Origin: Chitinasiproducens palmae | GTDB lineage: Bacteria > Pseudomonadota > Gammaproteobacteria > Burkholderiales > Burkholderiaceae | NCBI RefSeq assembly: GCF_900095735.1 | Contig: NZ_FNLO01000005.1 | Location: forward strand, 1 to 64,000 | Length of the DNA: 64,000 bases | Direction of reading: 5' to 3' | Shown: piece after piece, positions 1 to 7,673 of the stretch | How the letters are laid out: the number at the start of each line of letters is the position of its first letter | How positions within the stretch are numbered: position 1 is the stretch's first letter | Position numbers and translations under genes: made by a program | The notes under the pieces: generated by a model | The model's input: the letters and a program-made list of their open reading frames with translations, nothing else | Database searches by the model: none | Told to the model about the DNA's origin: nothing

Positions 1-362
1 TTAAAGAGCATCGCGCTAACTTGACAAACCAGCTATACTTAATCTGGCTTGCTTCGTTTGCTGCGTCGCTGCATCAGCAGCAGAGAAACGAGATTATGAA
101 GCAGTCTTCTTCGTTCGTCAACAGGTTTTTTTCGCTTACCGTTTCGTTCAACCACCCAACGAAACGCGCACTACAAAACCCGCTCACTCACCGGAAGCTC
201 GTCACTCACTCTCCCGTCCCTGCCGCTTGCACTCGTTGAAGTCCGTGCAGCAGAGGAACGAGATATTAGGACGAGAACCGCGTCTTGGCAAGTCCTTTCG
301 ACGAATTAATTCATCCCCCCTCGTTAATCGGACTCAGGCATTCCGTTCAAGCCCACGGACTT
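1..362. other. Gene-free left edge with a diverged direct repeat
   Basis: No convincing gene, tRNA or rRNA is visible; the short ORFs here lack family signatures. A purine-rich motif occurs twice: GCAGCAGAGAAACGAGATTA at about 77-96 and a variant, GCAGCAGAGGAACGAGATATTA with one substitution and a 2-bp insertion, at about 247-268. A TTGACA hexamer at 21-26 has no well-spaced -10 partner. The AT content is higher than in the flanking genes, which suits a leader or intergenic RNA region, but nothing can be assigned. Confidence 0.4.
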
Positions 363-1631
363 TCAATGGCGGCGTTTACGAGTCGCCGCACTGCTCGGGC
401 CGACAGGCGACGCCCAGGCGGCGGGCACCGCGGCGGCCATCGCCGCGTAGCCGGCGTCGCTGGGGTGGATGTGGTCGCCGCTGTCATAGCGCGGTAGCAG
501 ACGCGCGACCTGCGTGGGATCGGCCAGCGCGTGATCGAAGTCCGCGATTCCGTCAAATCCGATGCCTGCTCGCAGCGCCGTGTTCACAGCGGTTCGAATT
601 GCCTCGCGCGCCGGCGGCAGTGAGGCTGGCGTGAGCGTAGCGCCATAGATCTTCAAGCCCTTCGCGTGCGCTGCCGCAATCAGACGGCGATAGCCGTCCA
701 GCAATGCATTGGCGTCAACTTGCGTGTGAGGCTCGTCGCAGTCCACGCCGGCACGCTTTGGCATCGCGGCAAAGTTGATGTCGTTAATGCCGATCAACAC
801 CAGCACCGCCTTCACGTTCGGTAGATCCAATGCGTCGTGCCCGAACCGATTGAGCAGCGGCTCGCCATAGCACGCCGAATCGCTGAGCAGACGATTGCCG
901 CTGATGCCGGTGTTGATGACCGCCACCCGCCCGTCCATAGCCCCGCCGATGCGCTCGGCGAATACGTCCGGCCAGCGTCGATTTGCATCCTGCGTGGAAC
1001 GCATGCCGTCCGTGATCGAATCGCCGATTGCCACCCACGCGGTCCGGCCCGACGGTCCGGCGACATCCAGGCCGCTCAACCAGAAGTAGGAGCTCGCCAG
1101 TGGACGATACGGCGTTGCCGAGCTATCCGCGCTGTGGTCGCCTACCGCCGAGACATAAGCGGTTTGGCTGGCGAGCTTATGCCACGTGGTCGGATGCACC
1201 GCATGCTTGATATAGAAGCTGACTGCCAGGCGTTCGCCCGCGCTGACTGGCATCTCGACCGCATCCGTCACGACCTCCCGTCCGGCCGGCACCACGATCT
1301 GTGCCGCGCCGGCCAGCCGCAGCGGACGGTCGGTCCCCGCTTGCAGCCCCGCGCCTTGCGGCGCGACGCCGATGCGAACGGCATCAAGTACTAGCGGTTC
1401 GCGACCGTACCGGTTCGAGATGGAGATCCGCACTGCTCGACCCGCGAGCCGCGAGTAGACGATCTGCCGCACGGTACGGCCGGCAATGGTCGGCGTCTTC
1501 AGATATGACGGGGCGGCCGAGGCGAGCACCACTGCCTGCGGCGCGGCGCGCCAGCTGGCGGTCCAGTCGCCGGCAGCCGGCTCCGTCGCCGCAATGCCGA
1601 CGCCCGGCAATAGCACCGCGCTCGCCAGCAT
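363..1631 (-). CDS. SGNH/GDSL-family hydrolase (lipase/esterase-like), probably exported
   Basis: The SGNH serine-hydrolase blocks appear in order: block I VAIGDSITDG with the nucleophile Ser near residue 205, block II around TGISGNRLL, block III IGINDIN, and the C-terminal block V DHIHPSDAGY carrying the catalytic Asp and His. Such enzymes remove acyl or acetyl esters from lipids or polysaccharides; the substrate cannot be read from sequence. The ATG at 1631 is chosen because the open frame upstream (GTG at 1904) encodes a Ser/Ala/Pro-rich stretch unlike a real domain. However, basic residues RKRTLR just before this Met would make a better signal peptide with MLASAVLLPG, so translation may start further upstream. 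The gene lies 300 bp downstream of the BtuF-like gene on the same strand. Confidence 0.85.
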   Translation of the reverse strand: MLASAVLLPGVGIAATEPAAGDWTASWRAAPQAVVLASAAPSYLKTPTIAGRTVRQIVYSRLAGRAVRISISNRYGREPLVLDAVRIGVAPQGAGLQAGTDRPLRLAGAAQIVVPAGREVVTDAVEMPVSAGERLAVSFYIKHAVHPTTWHKLASQTAYVSAVGDHSADSSATPYRPLASSYFWLSGLDVAGPSGRTAWVAIGDSITDGMRSTQDANRRWPDVFAERIGGAMDGRVAVINTGISGNRLLSDSACYGEPLLNRFGHDALDLPNVKAVLVLIGINDINFAAMPKRAGVDCDEPHTQVDANALLDGYRRLIAAAHAKGLKIYGATLTPASLPPAREAIRTAVNTALRAGIGFDGIADFDHALADPTQVARLLPRYDSGDHIHPSDAGYAAMAAAVPAAWASPVGPSSAATRKRRH

Positions 1632-1931
1632 CGTCCGGAGCGTCCGTTTTCGGCCAATCGCACTGCCGATCAGGCGGACAGCGAGACCGCCAACGCCTTT
1701 GAAACGCCAGTCGAATCGTGCGCCGTCACCAAGCGCGGCGGGGCGCCGTTGGCTCCGCCACGTCCGTCCAGCGGCCAACGAGACGGAAGGGAAGCAAGGC
1801 CGCAATAGCGCGCTTGACGTGGCTGGAGCGACTGACGTGGAGGGCGCGGCCGACGACCATGCCGCTAGTGCGCGGCCCAGCCGCAAAACTGAGACAGAGG
1901 ACACGGGAAATCCAGCGAAGTAAATGGCTGA

Positions 1932-2864
1932 TTATCGCTCCACTGCGCCGTGCGTGCGGGCGCGGTCCAACACGCCGCATAACTGCGAGGCCCCCTCGGC
2001 GATACGCGGTCCTGGCCGGCTGAGCAGGTCCGCATCGATCGTGAACAACTGCCTGCTGGCCACCGCGCGCAATTGCGGCCAACGCTGCCAGACGGCTAGC
2101 GGGTCGGCCTGGGTCTTTCCGCGCGTCGCGACAATCACGGCTGGGTCGGCGCCGATCACCGCTTCGGTGGCAACAGCTGGCGCGACACCAGGCAAGCGAC
2201 CGAAGACGTTGCGCCCACCGCAAAGCGTCAACAGTTCAGCGTAGAGCGGCGCCTGCGCGCCGAAGGTGATCAACGGATCGTCCCAGACCTGCATAAATAC
2301 ACTGACTGGCGGTGCGCCGGCGTGCGAACGCCGTAAGGCGGCGATCCGCTGGCGAAACGCATCGGCAGCCTGAGACGCTTGCTTGTCGCTGCCCGTCAAG
2401 CGGCCAAGGAGGACCAGCGTGTCAGCAATCCTCGCGGTGTCGGGCGGATCACTGTAGAAGACTGGAATGCCGAGGTCGGCCAGCCGTTCGAGCTGCCGAC
2501 GCGCACTGCCGTGCAGCCATGCGACTACCAGATCGGGCCGCAGCGCGGCGATGCGTTCGAGATCCAGGGCGCTGCTGTTCCCGACCTGTGGCAGAAGCCG
2601 CGCCTCGGCCGGAAAGTCGCTGTATGCGACGACGCCAACGACCCGGCTGCCGGCTCCTGCGGCGAACAACATTTCAGTTGTATGGGGAGACAGGCTGACG
2701 ATACGCTGGGCCGGCCGCTCCAGCGTCACCGCGTGTCCGAGATCGTCGGTGACCGTCAGAGCAGCCGCCTTCGCCTGCCCCGCAAAAGAAAGCGCAGAGA
2801 GCGCGACGGCCACGAGCCAGTACGCGATCGGATACACAGTGCGGCGTTCGAACAGGGCGGGCAT
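1932..2864 (-). CDS. Cobalamin/iron-type ABC transporter substrate-binding protein, BtuF-like
   Basis: 310 residues. The N-terminus has a basic start (FERR) and a hydrophobic segment ending AGQAKAA, a signal peptide for the periplasm. The mature protein begins with the family opening TVTDDLGHAVTLERPAQRIVSLSPHTTEMLFAAGAG, shared by BtuF and other class III (helical backbone) binding proteins. LRPDLVVAW and LLGRLTG follow, with the second lobe after about residue 180. The likely ligand is vitamin B12, consistent with the B12-dependent methionine synthase elsewhere in the window, but heme or siderophore binding is possible. No BtuC or BtuD gene is adjacent, so the partner permease and ATPase must be encoded elsewhere. 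Confidence 0.85.
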   Translation of the reverse strand: MPALFERRTVYPIAYWLVAVALSALSFAGQAKAAALTVTDDLGHAVTLERPAQRIVSLSPHTTEMLFAAGAGSRVVGVVAYSDFPAEARLLPQVGNSSALDLERIAALRPDLVVAWLHGSARRQLERLADLGIPVFYSDPPDTARIADTLVLLGRLTGSDKQASQAADAFRQRIAALRRSHAGAPPVSVFMQVWDDPLITFGAQAPLYAELLTLCGGRNVFGRLPGVAPAVATEAVIGADPAVIVATRGKTQADPLAVWQRWPQLRAVASRQLFTIDADLLSRPGPRIAEGASQLCGVLDRARTHGAVER

Positions 2865-3437
2865 TGAATCGTTGGACGGATGGTTGGTCGGGTGGGCGGG
2901 AGGTCATTCGCAACGTGTCGGGGCCAGGCCAGGCGCCGATCTCGGAGGACGGCAAACGACCGCGCGAGCCTATCCGCGACGACGACCTGCTGCGCGGCGT
3001 ACGGCGCAGCGTCAGTGCTACGTCAGGGCTACATGTGCCACCGTCAGTCGGTACCGCACAGTCTGACGCCTGCCGGGTGCCGCGCGCCAGCCGACCAACC
3101 GGCCAGGCGACGCACCCTTCGCCCATCCCGCGCGGTCGGCGCACCAGCGTCTCGCTTGCTTGCTGCCCCGGCCCCACGCGCGGCGCGCCGGTCTCTGCCG
3201 TGCCGGCGCACGTCGCTGACACGCGCCGGATAGAAGCGCCACTCTAACCGACGGCCGACTGGTGGCCGACGCTGCGGCGGCGCAACATTGGGGTTGCCGA
3301 CTCACTCTCGCCACTGAATTCCACGCACAATGACGAGCCAAGACTAATTACAAGGTTCGCGAACGGGAAGGCCAACGTGCATGGCCGAAGCCGTTACCTG
3401 CCTGGATCGCGCGTTCAATTTCTGTCGGAGATGCAGA
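2865..3437. other. Divergent intergenic region, no gene seen
   Basis: This 573-bp stretch separates the BtuF-like gene (leftward) from the GntP-type permease (rightward). ORFs on both strands are low-complexity Arg/Pro/Ala translations typical of high-GC shadows. I looked for a cobalamin riboswitch on the minus strand. A weak B12-box-like run (CAGAGACCGGC, about 3188-3198) is present, but the conserved core elements are not recognisable, so none is called. Confidence 0.45.
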
Positions 3438-4829
3438 ATGGATTTTCTGATTGTATTGGCGGCACTGCTATTCCTGATGTTCGCCGCCTACCGGGGCTAC
3501 AGCGTAATCCTGTTCGCGCCCATCGCTGCGCTGGGCGCCGTCCTGCTGACCAACCCGGCTGCGGTCGCGCCCATCTTCAACACGGTGTTCATGCCGAAGA
3601 TGGTGTCGTTCGTCGAACTCTACCTGCCGGTCTTCCTGTTGGGCGCAGTGTTCGGCAAGCTGATCGAACTGTCGGGCTACTCGAAGGCTATCGTCCGCTC
3701 GGTCATCAACCTGATCGGGCCCGGCAAGGCGATCGCGACAATCGTGATCGTCTGTGCGCTGCTGACCTATGGCGGCGTATCGCTGTTCGTCGTCGTGTTC
3801 ACGGTCTATCCGTTCGCCGCGGAGCTGTTCCGGCAAAGCGGCATCCCAAAGCGCCTGATGGGGGGCACGATCGCACTCGGTGCGTTCTCGTTCACGATGG
3901 ATTCGGTGCCCGGCACGCCGCAGATCCAAAACATCATTCCGTCGGCCTTTTTCAAGACCACCACCTGGGCAGCGCCGTGGCTCGGTCTTGCCGGCTCCGC
4001 GTTCATCATCGTGCTTGGCCTGACCTATCTTAACTGGCGGCGCCGTCAGGCGATGGCGGCCGGCGAAGGCTACGGCACCGCGCTGGTCAACGAGCCAGCG
4101 CCGTTTGAGGCCGAACGCCTGCCCAACCCGGTGCTCGCGTTTGCGCCGCTGGTGCTGGTGGGCGCGCTGAACTTCGCCTTCACCCGTCTGATCCCGCTTT
4201 GGTATGGTGCGACCTATTCGGCTGAACTGCCGGGCCTGCCGAAACCTCTCGTCGTCGACATCAAGAAGATGACGGCGATCTGGTCGGTAGAGGCAGCACT
4301 GCTGGTCGGCATCATCTTCGTGCTGATCTTCGCATTCCGCACCATCGCCCGGCGCTTCGCCGAGGGCAGCCGCCAGGCCGTCTCGGGGGCCTTGCTGGCA
4401 TCGATCAACACGGCATCGGAGTACGGCTTCGGGGGCGTCATCGCCGCGCTGCCCGGCTTTGCAGTCGTCAGCGGCGCCCTGCAAGGCATCCCTAACCCGC
4501 TCGTCAAGGAAGCCGTGTCTGTCACCGCGCTCGCCGGCATCACCGGCTCGGCGTCCGGCGGACTGAGCATCGCGCTTGCCGCCATGTCGCAAACCTTCAT
4601 CGACGGTGCGCAGGCCGCCGGGATTCCGATGGAAGTGCTGCACCGGGTGGCGGCGATGGCCAGCGGCGGCATGGACACCTTGCCGCACAACGGTGCAGTG
4701 ATCACGCTGCTGGCCGTCACTGGACTGACGCACCGGCAGGCCTACAAGGACATCTTTGCGATCACGCTGCTCAAGACGCTGGCGGTGTTCTTCGTGATCG
4801 GCCTTTACTACACGACCGGCATCGTGTGA
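3438..4829 (+). CDS. GntP-family organic-acid permease
   Basis: 463 residues from the ATG at 3438, which has a CGGAG ribosome-binding site at 3426-3430; the frame stays open to 3381 but that extension is not hydrophobic. About 12-14 membrane segments are visible from residue 1 (LIVLAALLFLMFAAYRGYSVILFAP). The family signatures include YLPVFLLGAVFGKLIE, CALLTYGGVSLFVVVF, the loop DSVPGTPQIQNIIP, and the C-terminal GITGSASGGLSIALAAMS and SGGMDTLPHNGAVITLL motifs. GntP/CitMHS-type carriers import gluconate or other carboxylates with protons. The convergent GntR gene suggests a regulated acid-uptake locus. The exact substrate is unknown. Confidence 0.88.
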   Translation: MDFLIVLAALLFLMFAAYRGYSVILFAPIAALGAVLLTNPAAVAPIFNTVFMPKMVSFVELYLPVFLLGAVFGKLIELSGYSKAIVRSVINLIGPGKAIATIVIVCALLTYGGVSLFVVVFTVYPFAAELFRQSGIPKRLMGGTIALGAFSFTMDSVPGTPQIQNIIPSAFFKTTTWAAPWLGLAGSAFIIVLGLTYLNWRRRQAMAAGEGYGTALVNEPAPFEAERLPNPVLAFAPLVLVGALNFAFTRLIPLWYGATYSAELPGLPKPLVVDIKKMTAIWSVEAALLVGIIFVLIFAFRTIARRFAEGSRQAVSGALLASINTASEYGFGGVIAALPGFAVVSGALQGIPNPLVKEAVSVTALAGITGSASGGLSIALAAMSQTFIDGAQAAGIPMEVLHRVAAMASGGMDTLPHNGAVITLLAVTGLTHRQAYKDIFAITLLKTLAVFFVIGLYYTTGIV

Positions 4830-4880
4830 GCCGCCGCCGGCGAACCGTCATTCGAACCGGCGTCGGTGACGGCGGCCGGG

Positions 4881-4964
4881 GTGGTGACCGGGGTGGTGAC
4901 CGGGGTGGTGACCGGGGTGGTGACCGGGGTGGTGACCGGGGTGGTGACCGGGGTGGTGACTGAG
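4881..4964. repeat. 12-bp minisatellite, unit GTGGTGACCGGG
   Basis: Six perfect copies start at 4881, 4893, 4905, 4917, 4929 and 4941, followed by a degenerate seventh (GTGGTGACTGAG). The array lies between the convergent stops of the GntP permease (4829) and the GntR gene (5021). The flanks continue as looser GTGGCGGTGGCGG-type sequence. It has no unique spacers and no coding role that I can support. Confidence 0.97.
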
Positions 4965-5020
4965 GTGGCGGTGGCGGTAATGGCTGGGGTGGCGACCGCG
5001 GTAGTGGCCGGGGTAGCAGT

Positions 5021-5830
5021 TCAGGGAGCGGCCAGAGTGGTCACGGTCGCCGCAATGGACGCTGCGCCCGCATGCGGCGCCTCCCACAGGCGACCCGGCC
5101 TGCCGAGCGGCGCCCCAGGCCGCGCGGCGCGGGCCTGCTGCAGGCGCTCCACCGTGATGCGGCTCGCGGTGGCATGACTGTCGTCGATGTGCTCGTCAAG
5201 CAGCGTCAGCGCCGCCTCGCAATCGCAGTCCTGCAACGCGTCGAGCAGCCGGATGTGCTCGTCGTAGGTCAGCGCGATCCGCTCTGGAAAATCAAAATCG
5301 ATGCGCCGGATCAGTCGTATCCGGTCGGTCACCTGTTCCAGCACGGCGGCACTTTCGCGATTGCCTGCGGCACGCGCCAAGGCGATATGGAATGCCTCGT
5401 CGAGCGCGGCGACTTGCGCGCCGTCGGCTGCGCGCAGCGCCGGCTCGACGCGCCAGATCCCGCCGAGCCGCGTCAACACCGTTCGGTCGACGCGCGGCGC
5501 GCCGGGCACGCACAGCGCAGTGACAACCTGCCGCTCTATCAGTAGACGCAGCTCGTAGAGTTCGGCGAAACGCGTGAAGTCGAGCGGCACGACCTCCCAC
5601 CCATTGCGGAAATGGACCTGCACCAGCCCGTCGGCCTGTAGACGCAACAGCGCTTCACGAACGGGCGTGCGAGAGGTACCCAGCCGCGCGGCCACTTCGT
5701 TTTCGGTGAAGCGATCGCCCGGCATCAAGCGGAATTCGAAAATCGCCTCGCGCAGGCGCGTATAGACGGTTTCGGCCCGCGAGGCCTGGCGCTTCCGGGG
5801 TCGCCCTGAATCCAGTTCTTCCATCGTCAT
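5021..5830 (-). CDS. GntR-family transcriptional regulator with FCD ligand domain
   Basis: 269 residues from the ATG at 5830 (MTMEELDSG). The upstream open frame translates only the octamer array into KDGKTERRKDGK repeats, so it is rejected as coding. The N-terminal winged helix has the GntR signature VYTRLREAIFEFRLMPGDRFTENEVAARLGTSRTPVREALLRL. The C-terminal FCD domain, from about residue 90, is helical and contains the acidic/His pattern that binds metal or an organic acid (ALDEAFHIALARAAGN, then YDEHIRLLDAL and LLDEHI). FCD regulators commonly control carboxylate catabolism. It sits between a GntP permease and an OFA-type MFS carrier, either of which could be its target. An 8-bp tandem array occupies its upstream region. 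Confidence 0.9.
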   Translation of the reverse strand: MTMEELDSGRPRKRQASRAETVYTRLREAIFEFRLMPGDRFTENEVAARLGTSRTPVREALLRLQADGLVQVHFRNGWEVVPLDFTRFAELYELRLLIERQVVTALCVPGAPRVDRTVLTRLGGIWRVEPALRAADGAQVAALDEAFHIALARAAGNRESAAVLEQVTDRIRLIRRIDFDFPERIALTYDEHIRLLDALQDCDCEAALTLLDEHIDDSHATASRITVERLQQARAARPGAPLGRPGRLWEAPHAGAASIAATVTTLAAP

Positions 5831-5924
5831 GAGTGTTGCGACGGTGCGCCGACGGTCGGCCCAGGAGCCGTCCTGCGTGCCCGCCGTTCTGTTGCGTGGC
5901 GCAGCGTCAGGACGGCCGGGCACG

Positions 5925-5988
5925 GTCTTTCCGTCTTTCCGTCTTTCCGTCTTTCCGTCTTTCCGTCTTTCCGTCTTTCCGTCTTTCC
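5925..5988. repeat. Octamer tandem array GTCTTTCC x8 upstream of the gntR-type gene
   Basis: Eight perfect head-to-tail copies start at 5925 and run without interruption to 5988. Partial copies follow (GGTCTTTC twice between 5997 and 6011). The array lies 95 bp upstream of the GntR start at 5830 and 42 bp downstream of the MFS stop at 6030, so it occupies the promoter or leader of the regulator. Copy changes by slippage would shift spacing by 8 bp per unit. Confidence 0.98.
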
Positions 5989-6029
5989 GACTATAGGTCT
6001 TTCGGTCTTTCAGACCTGCGGTCTCGCGG

Positions 6030-7313
6030 TCAGGACCGCGCCGCCATGAAACGCTTGCGCCACGGCTTGAGCACCGCGATGGCCAGCAAGGCGGTGGCAA
6101 GGTCGAGCGCGATCGCGGTTGCGAAGACCGGGTGCCAACTGCCGGTGTGCTGGTGCATCAGTGCCGCCAGCGGGCCGCCGAAGATCGAGCCGATGCCTTG
6201 CGAGATGTACAGCCAACCGTAGTTGGCCGTGGCGTGACGGCTGCCGAAGGTATCGGTCAACGTGGATGGGAACAGCGAGAAGATCTCGCCCCAGCCGAAG
6301 AACACGACGCCCGAAAGCAACACGAACAACACGGCGTTGTCACGGGTCGCCAGCCAGAGAGCCATCGCCACCCCTTCGAGGGCGAAGGCGAAACACATGG
6401 TGTGCTCCCGTCCGAAACGATCGGAGACCCATCCGAACAGGGGCCGCGTAAGGCCGTTGGTGAAGCGATCGATCGTCAACGCCAGCGGCAATGCCGCCAG
6501 GCCGAACACGACGACTTCGGTGATGCCGAAATCGCGCGCGAAGGTGGCCATCTGCGACGTCACCATCAGCCCGGACGTCGACATCATCGTCATCATCGCG
6601 AACATCAGCCAGAACAGCGGTTCCTTGAGCATTTGCGACGGGCGGTACTGCGCCCGCGAGGCCCCTTCCCCACTGGCCGAGGCGCCCGCCGGACGATCCT
6701 CCGCCAGCGGCGGCGTGCGCAGACCCTGGCTGGCCAGGAAGCCGATCACCGCAAAGCCGATGCCGAACATCCACAGCGTGCTGTCCAGACCACGGCTGGC
6801 CAACGAGGCAGAGATCGGAAAAGTCGTCAGGATTGCACCCATGCCGTAGCCGGCCGCCACCATGCCGGCAGCAAAGCCGCGGCGGTCCGGGAACCAGCGC
6901 ACCATCAGGCCGACCACGCCGACATAGACGATCCCGGTGCCGAGGCCGCCGACGCAGCCGTAGGTCAGATATAGCATCGCGGCGCTGCCGGCCTGCGCCG
7001 CCAGCACCCAACTGAGACCGGACAGTAACGTGCCGATCGCAATCAGACGACGTGGGCCGAAGCGATCGATCAGGCTGCCCTGGAATGGCGAGAAGAATGT
7101 CTGCAGGATGATCAGCAAGGAAAAGGTGACTTGCAGTTCCGGCAGCGGCACGCCCAGCTTGGCTGCGAGCGGCCGGGTCAACAGCGTCCAGACATACTGC
7201 GGGCTGGAGATGGCTGCCATGCACACCAGCCCGAGCGACAGTTGCAACCAGCGGGTGCGCGAGGACGCGGGCGCGAGCGGGGACGCGCCGGTGGTCAAAC
7301 CGGTACTGGCCAT
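6030..7313 (-). CDS. MFS transporter, oxalate/formate antiporter (OFA) type
   Basis: 427 residues from the ATG at 7313, preceded by TTGGAGAA at good spacing; a TTG at 7325 is the only earlier candidate. Twelve membrane segments are apparent. OFA-type features include the early SPQYVWTLLTRPLAAKLG segment, FFSPFQGSLIDRFGPRRLI (the MFS loop 2-3 signature) and the Gly-rich GGLGTGIVYVGVVGLMVRWFPDRRGFAAGMVAAGYGMGA region typical of OxlT relatives. A cytoplasmic linker near residues 205-230 divides the halves, and the second loop reads RPLFGWVSDRFGRE. No oxalyl-CoA decarboxylase or formyl-CoA transferase gene is nearby, so oxalate as substrate is only a family-based guess. Confidence 0.88.
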   Translation of the reverse strand: MASTGLTTGASPLAPASSRTRWLQLSLGLVCMAAISSPQYVWTLLTRPLAAKLGVPLPELQVTFSLLIILQTFFSPFQGSLIDRFGPRRLIAIGTLLSGLSWVLAAQAGSAAMLYLTYGCVGGLGTGIVYVGVVGLMVRWFPDRRGFAAGMVAAGYGMGAILTTFPISASLASRGLDSTLWMFGIGFAVIGFLASQGLRTPPLAEDRPAGASASGEGASRAQYRPSQMLKEPLFWLMFAMMTMMSTSGLMVTSQMATFARDFGITEVVVFGLAALPLALTIDRFTNGLTRPLFGWVSDRFGREHTMCFAFALEGVAMALWLATRDNAVLFVLLSGVVFFGWGEIFSLFPSTLTDTFGSRHATANYGWLYISQGIGSIFGGPLAALMHQHTGSWHPVFATAIALDLATALLAIAVLKPWRKRFMAARS

Positions 7314-7673
7314 GAGATTCTCCAAGGTGAATGCGGGTTACGAGCTGCGGTTAGAGCTGCGGTTACGAGCTGCGGTTACGAGCTGCAGTCAACAAGCTGC
7401 AGTCGACAAGCTGCAGTCGACAAACTGAAGTCGACAAGCACACCTGCGCTGCTTCAATCAGTACTGCATATCTTTTTCACGTCTGGCCTGGCGGCGGATC
7501 GCTGCCTGTAGCGGATGCGCGGCGCCATCCCGCGCCATCCGCGCCGTCTTGCGAACGCACGGTCCGTCGGCACCGTTCGTCGACGCGCCCGGCCGGACGC
7601 GTCGTGTCAGCGGCCGGGCCGCATCGTTAGTTGGACAGGCAGGGGGCTGTACGGCAGCCCGGCCAAGCCGCGC
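7314..7673. other. Intergenic region between GGT and MFS genes
   Basis: 360 bp without a supported gene. The first part holds a degenerate tandem array (7341-7435, listed separately). The remainder, to the GGT stop at 7674, is GC-rich and featureless to my reading. Both flanking genes point leftward, so the promoter of the MFS gene should lie here, between about 7320 and 7500. Confidence 0.5.
7341..7435. repeat. Degenerate 13-14 bp tandem array
   Basis: Two related unit families are adjacent. CGAGCTGCGGTTA-type units start at 7341, 7354 (lacking the leading C) and 7366. AAGCTGCAGTCGAC-type units start at 7379 (CGAGCTGCAGTCAAC), 7394, 7408 and 7422 (AAACTGAAGTCGAC). All share the core AGCTGC. 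The array is 28 bp upstream of the MFS start, so it overlaps the expected promoter or leader. Confidence 0.9.

Noticed and set aside
2865-3437. Possible cobalamin riboswitch upstream of the BtuF-like gene
   Set aside because: Only a weak B12-box-like run is visible on the minus strand; the conserved core (CCGCAACTG-type and GGGAA elements) was not found.
4881-4964. CRISPR array
   Set aside because: All arrays in the window are head-to-tail with no unique spacers and units of 8-15 bp; no cas gene is present.
4848-5177. Frames that translate the 12-bp array as VVTGVVTG or GHHPGHHP repeats
   Set aside because: They consist of the minisatellite itself, lie between convergent stops and have no ribosome-binding site.
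5831-6100. N-terminal extension of the GntR protein
   Set aside because: The extra residues are translated octamers (KDGKTERRKDGK) without homology to GntR proteins; the winged helix follows the ATG at 5830.
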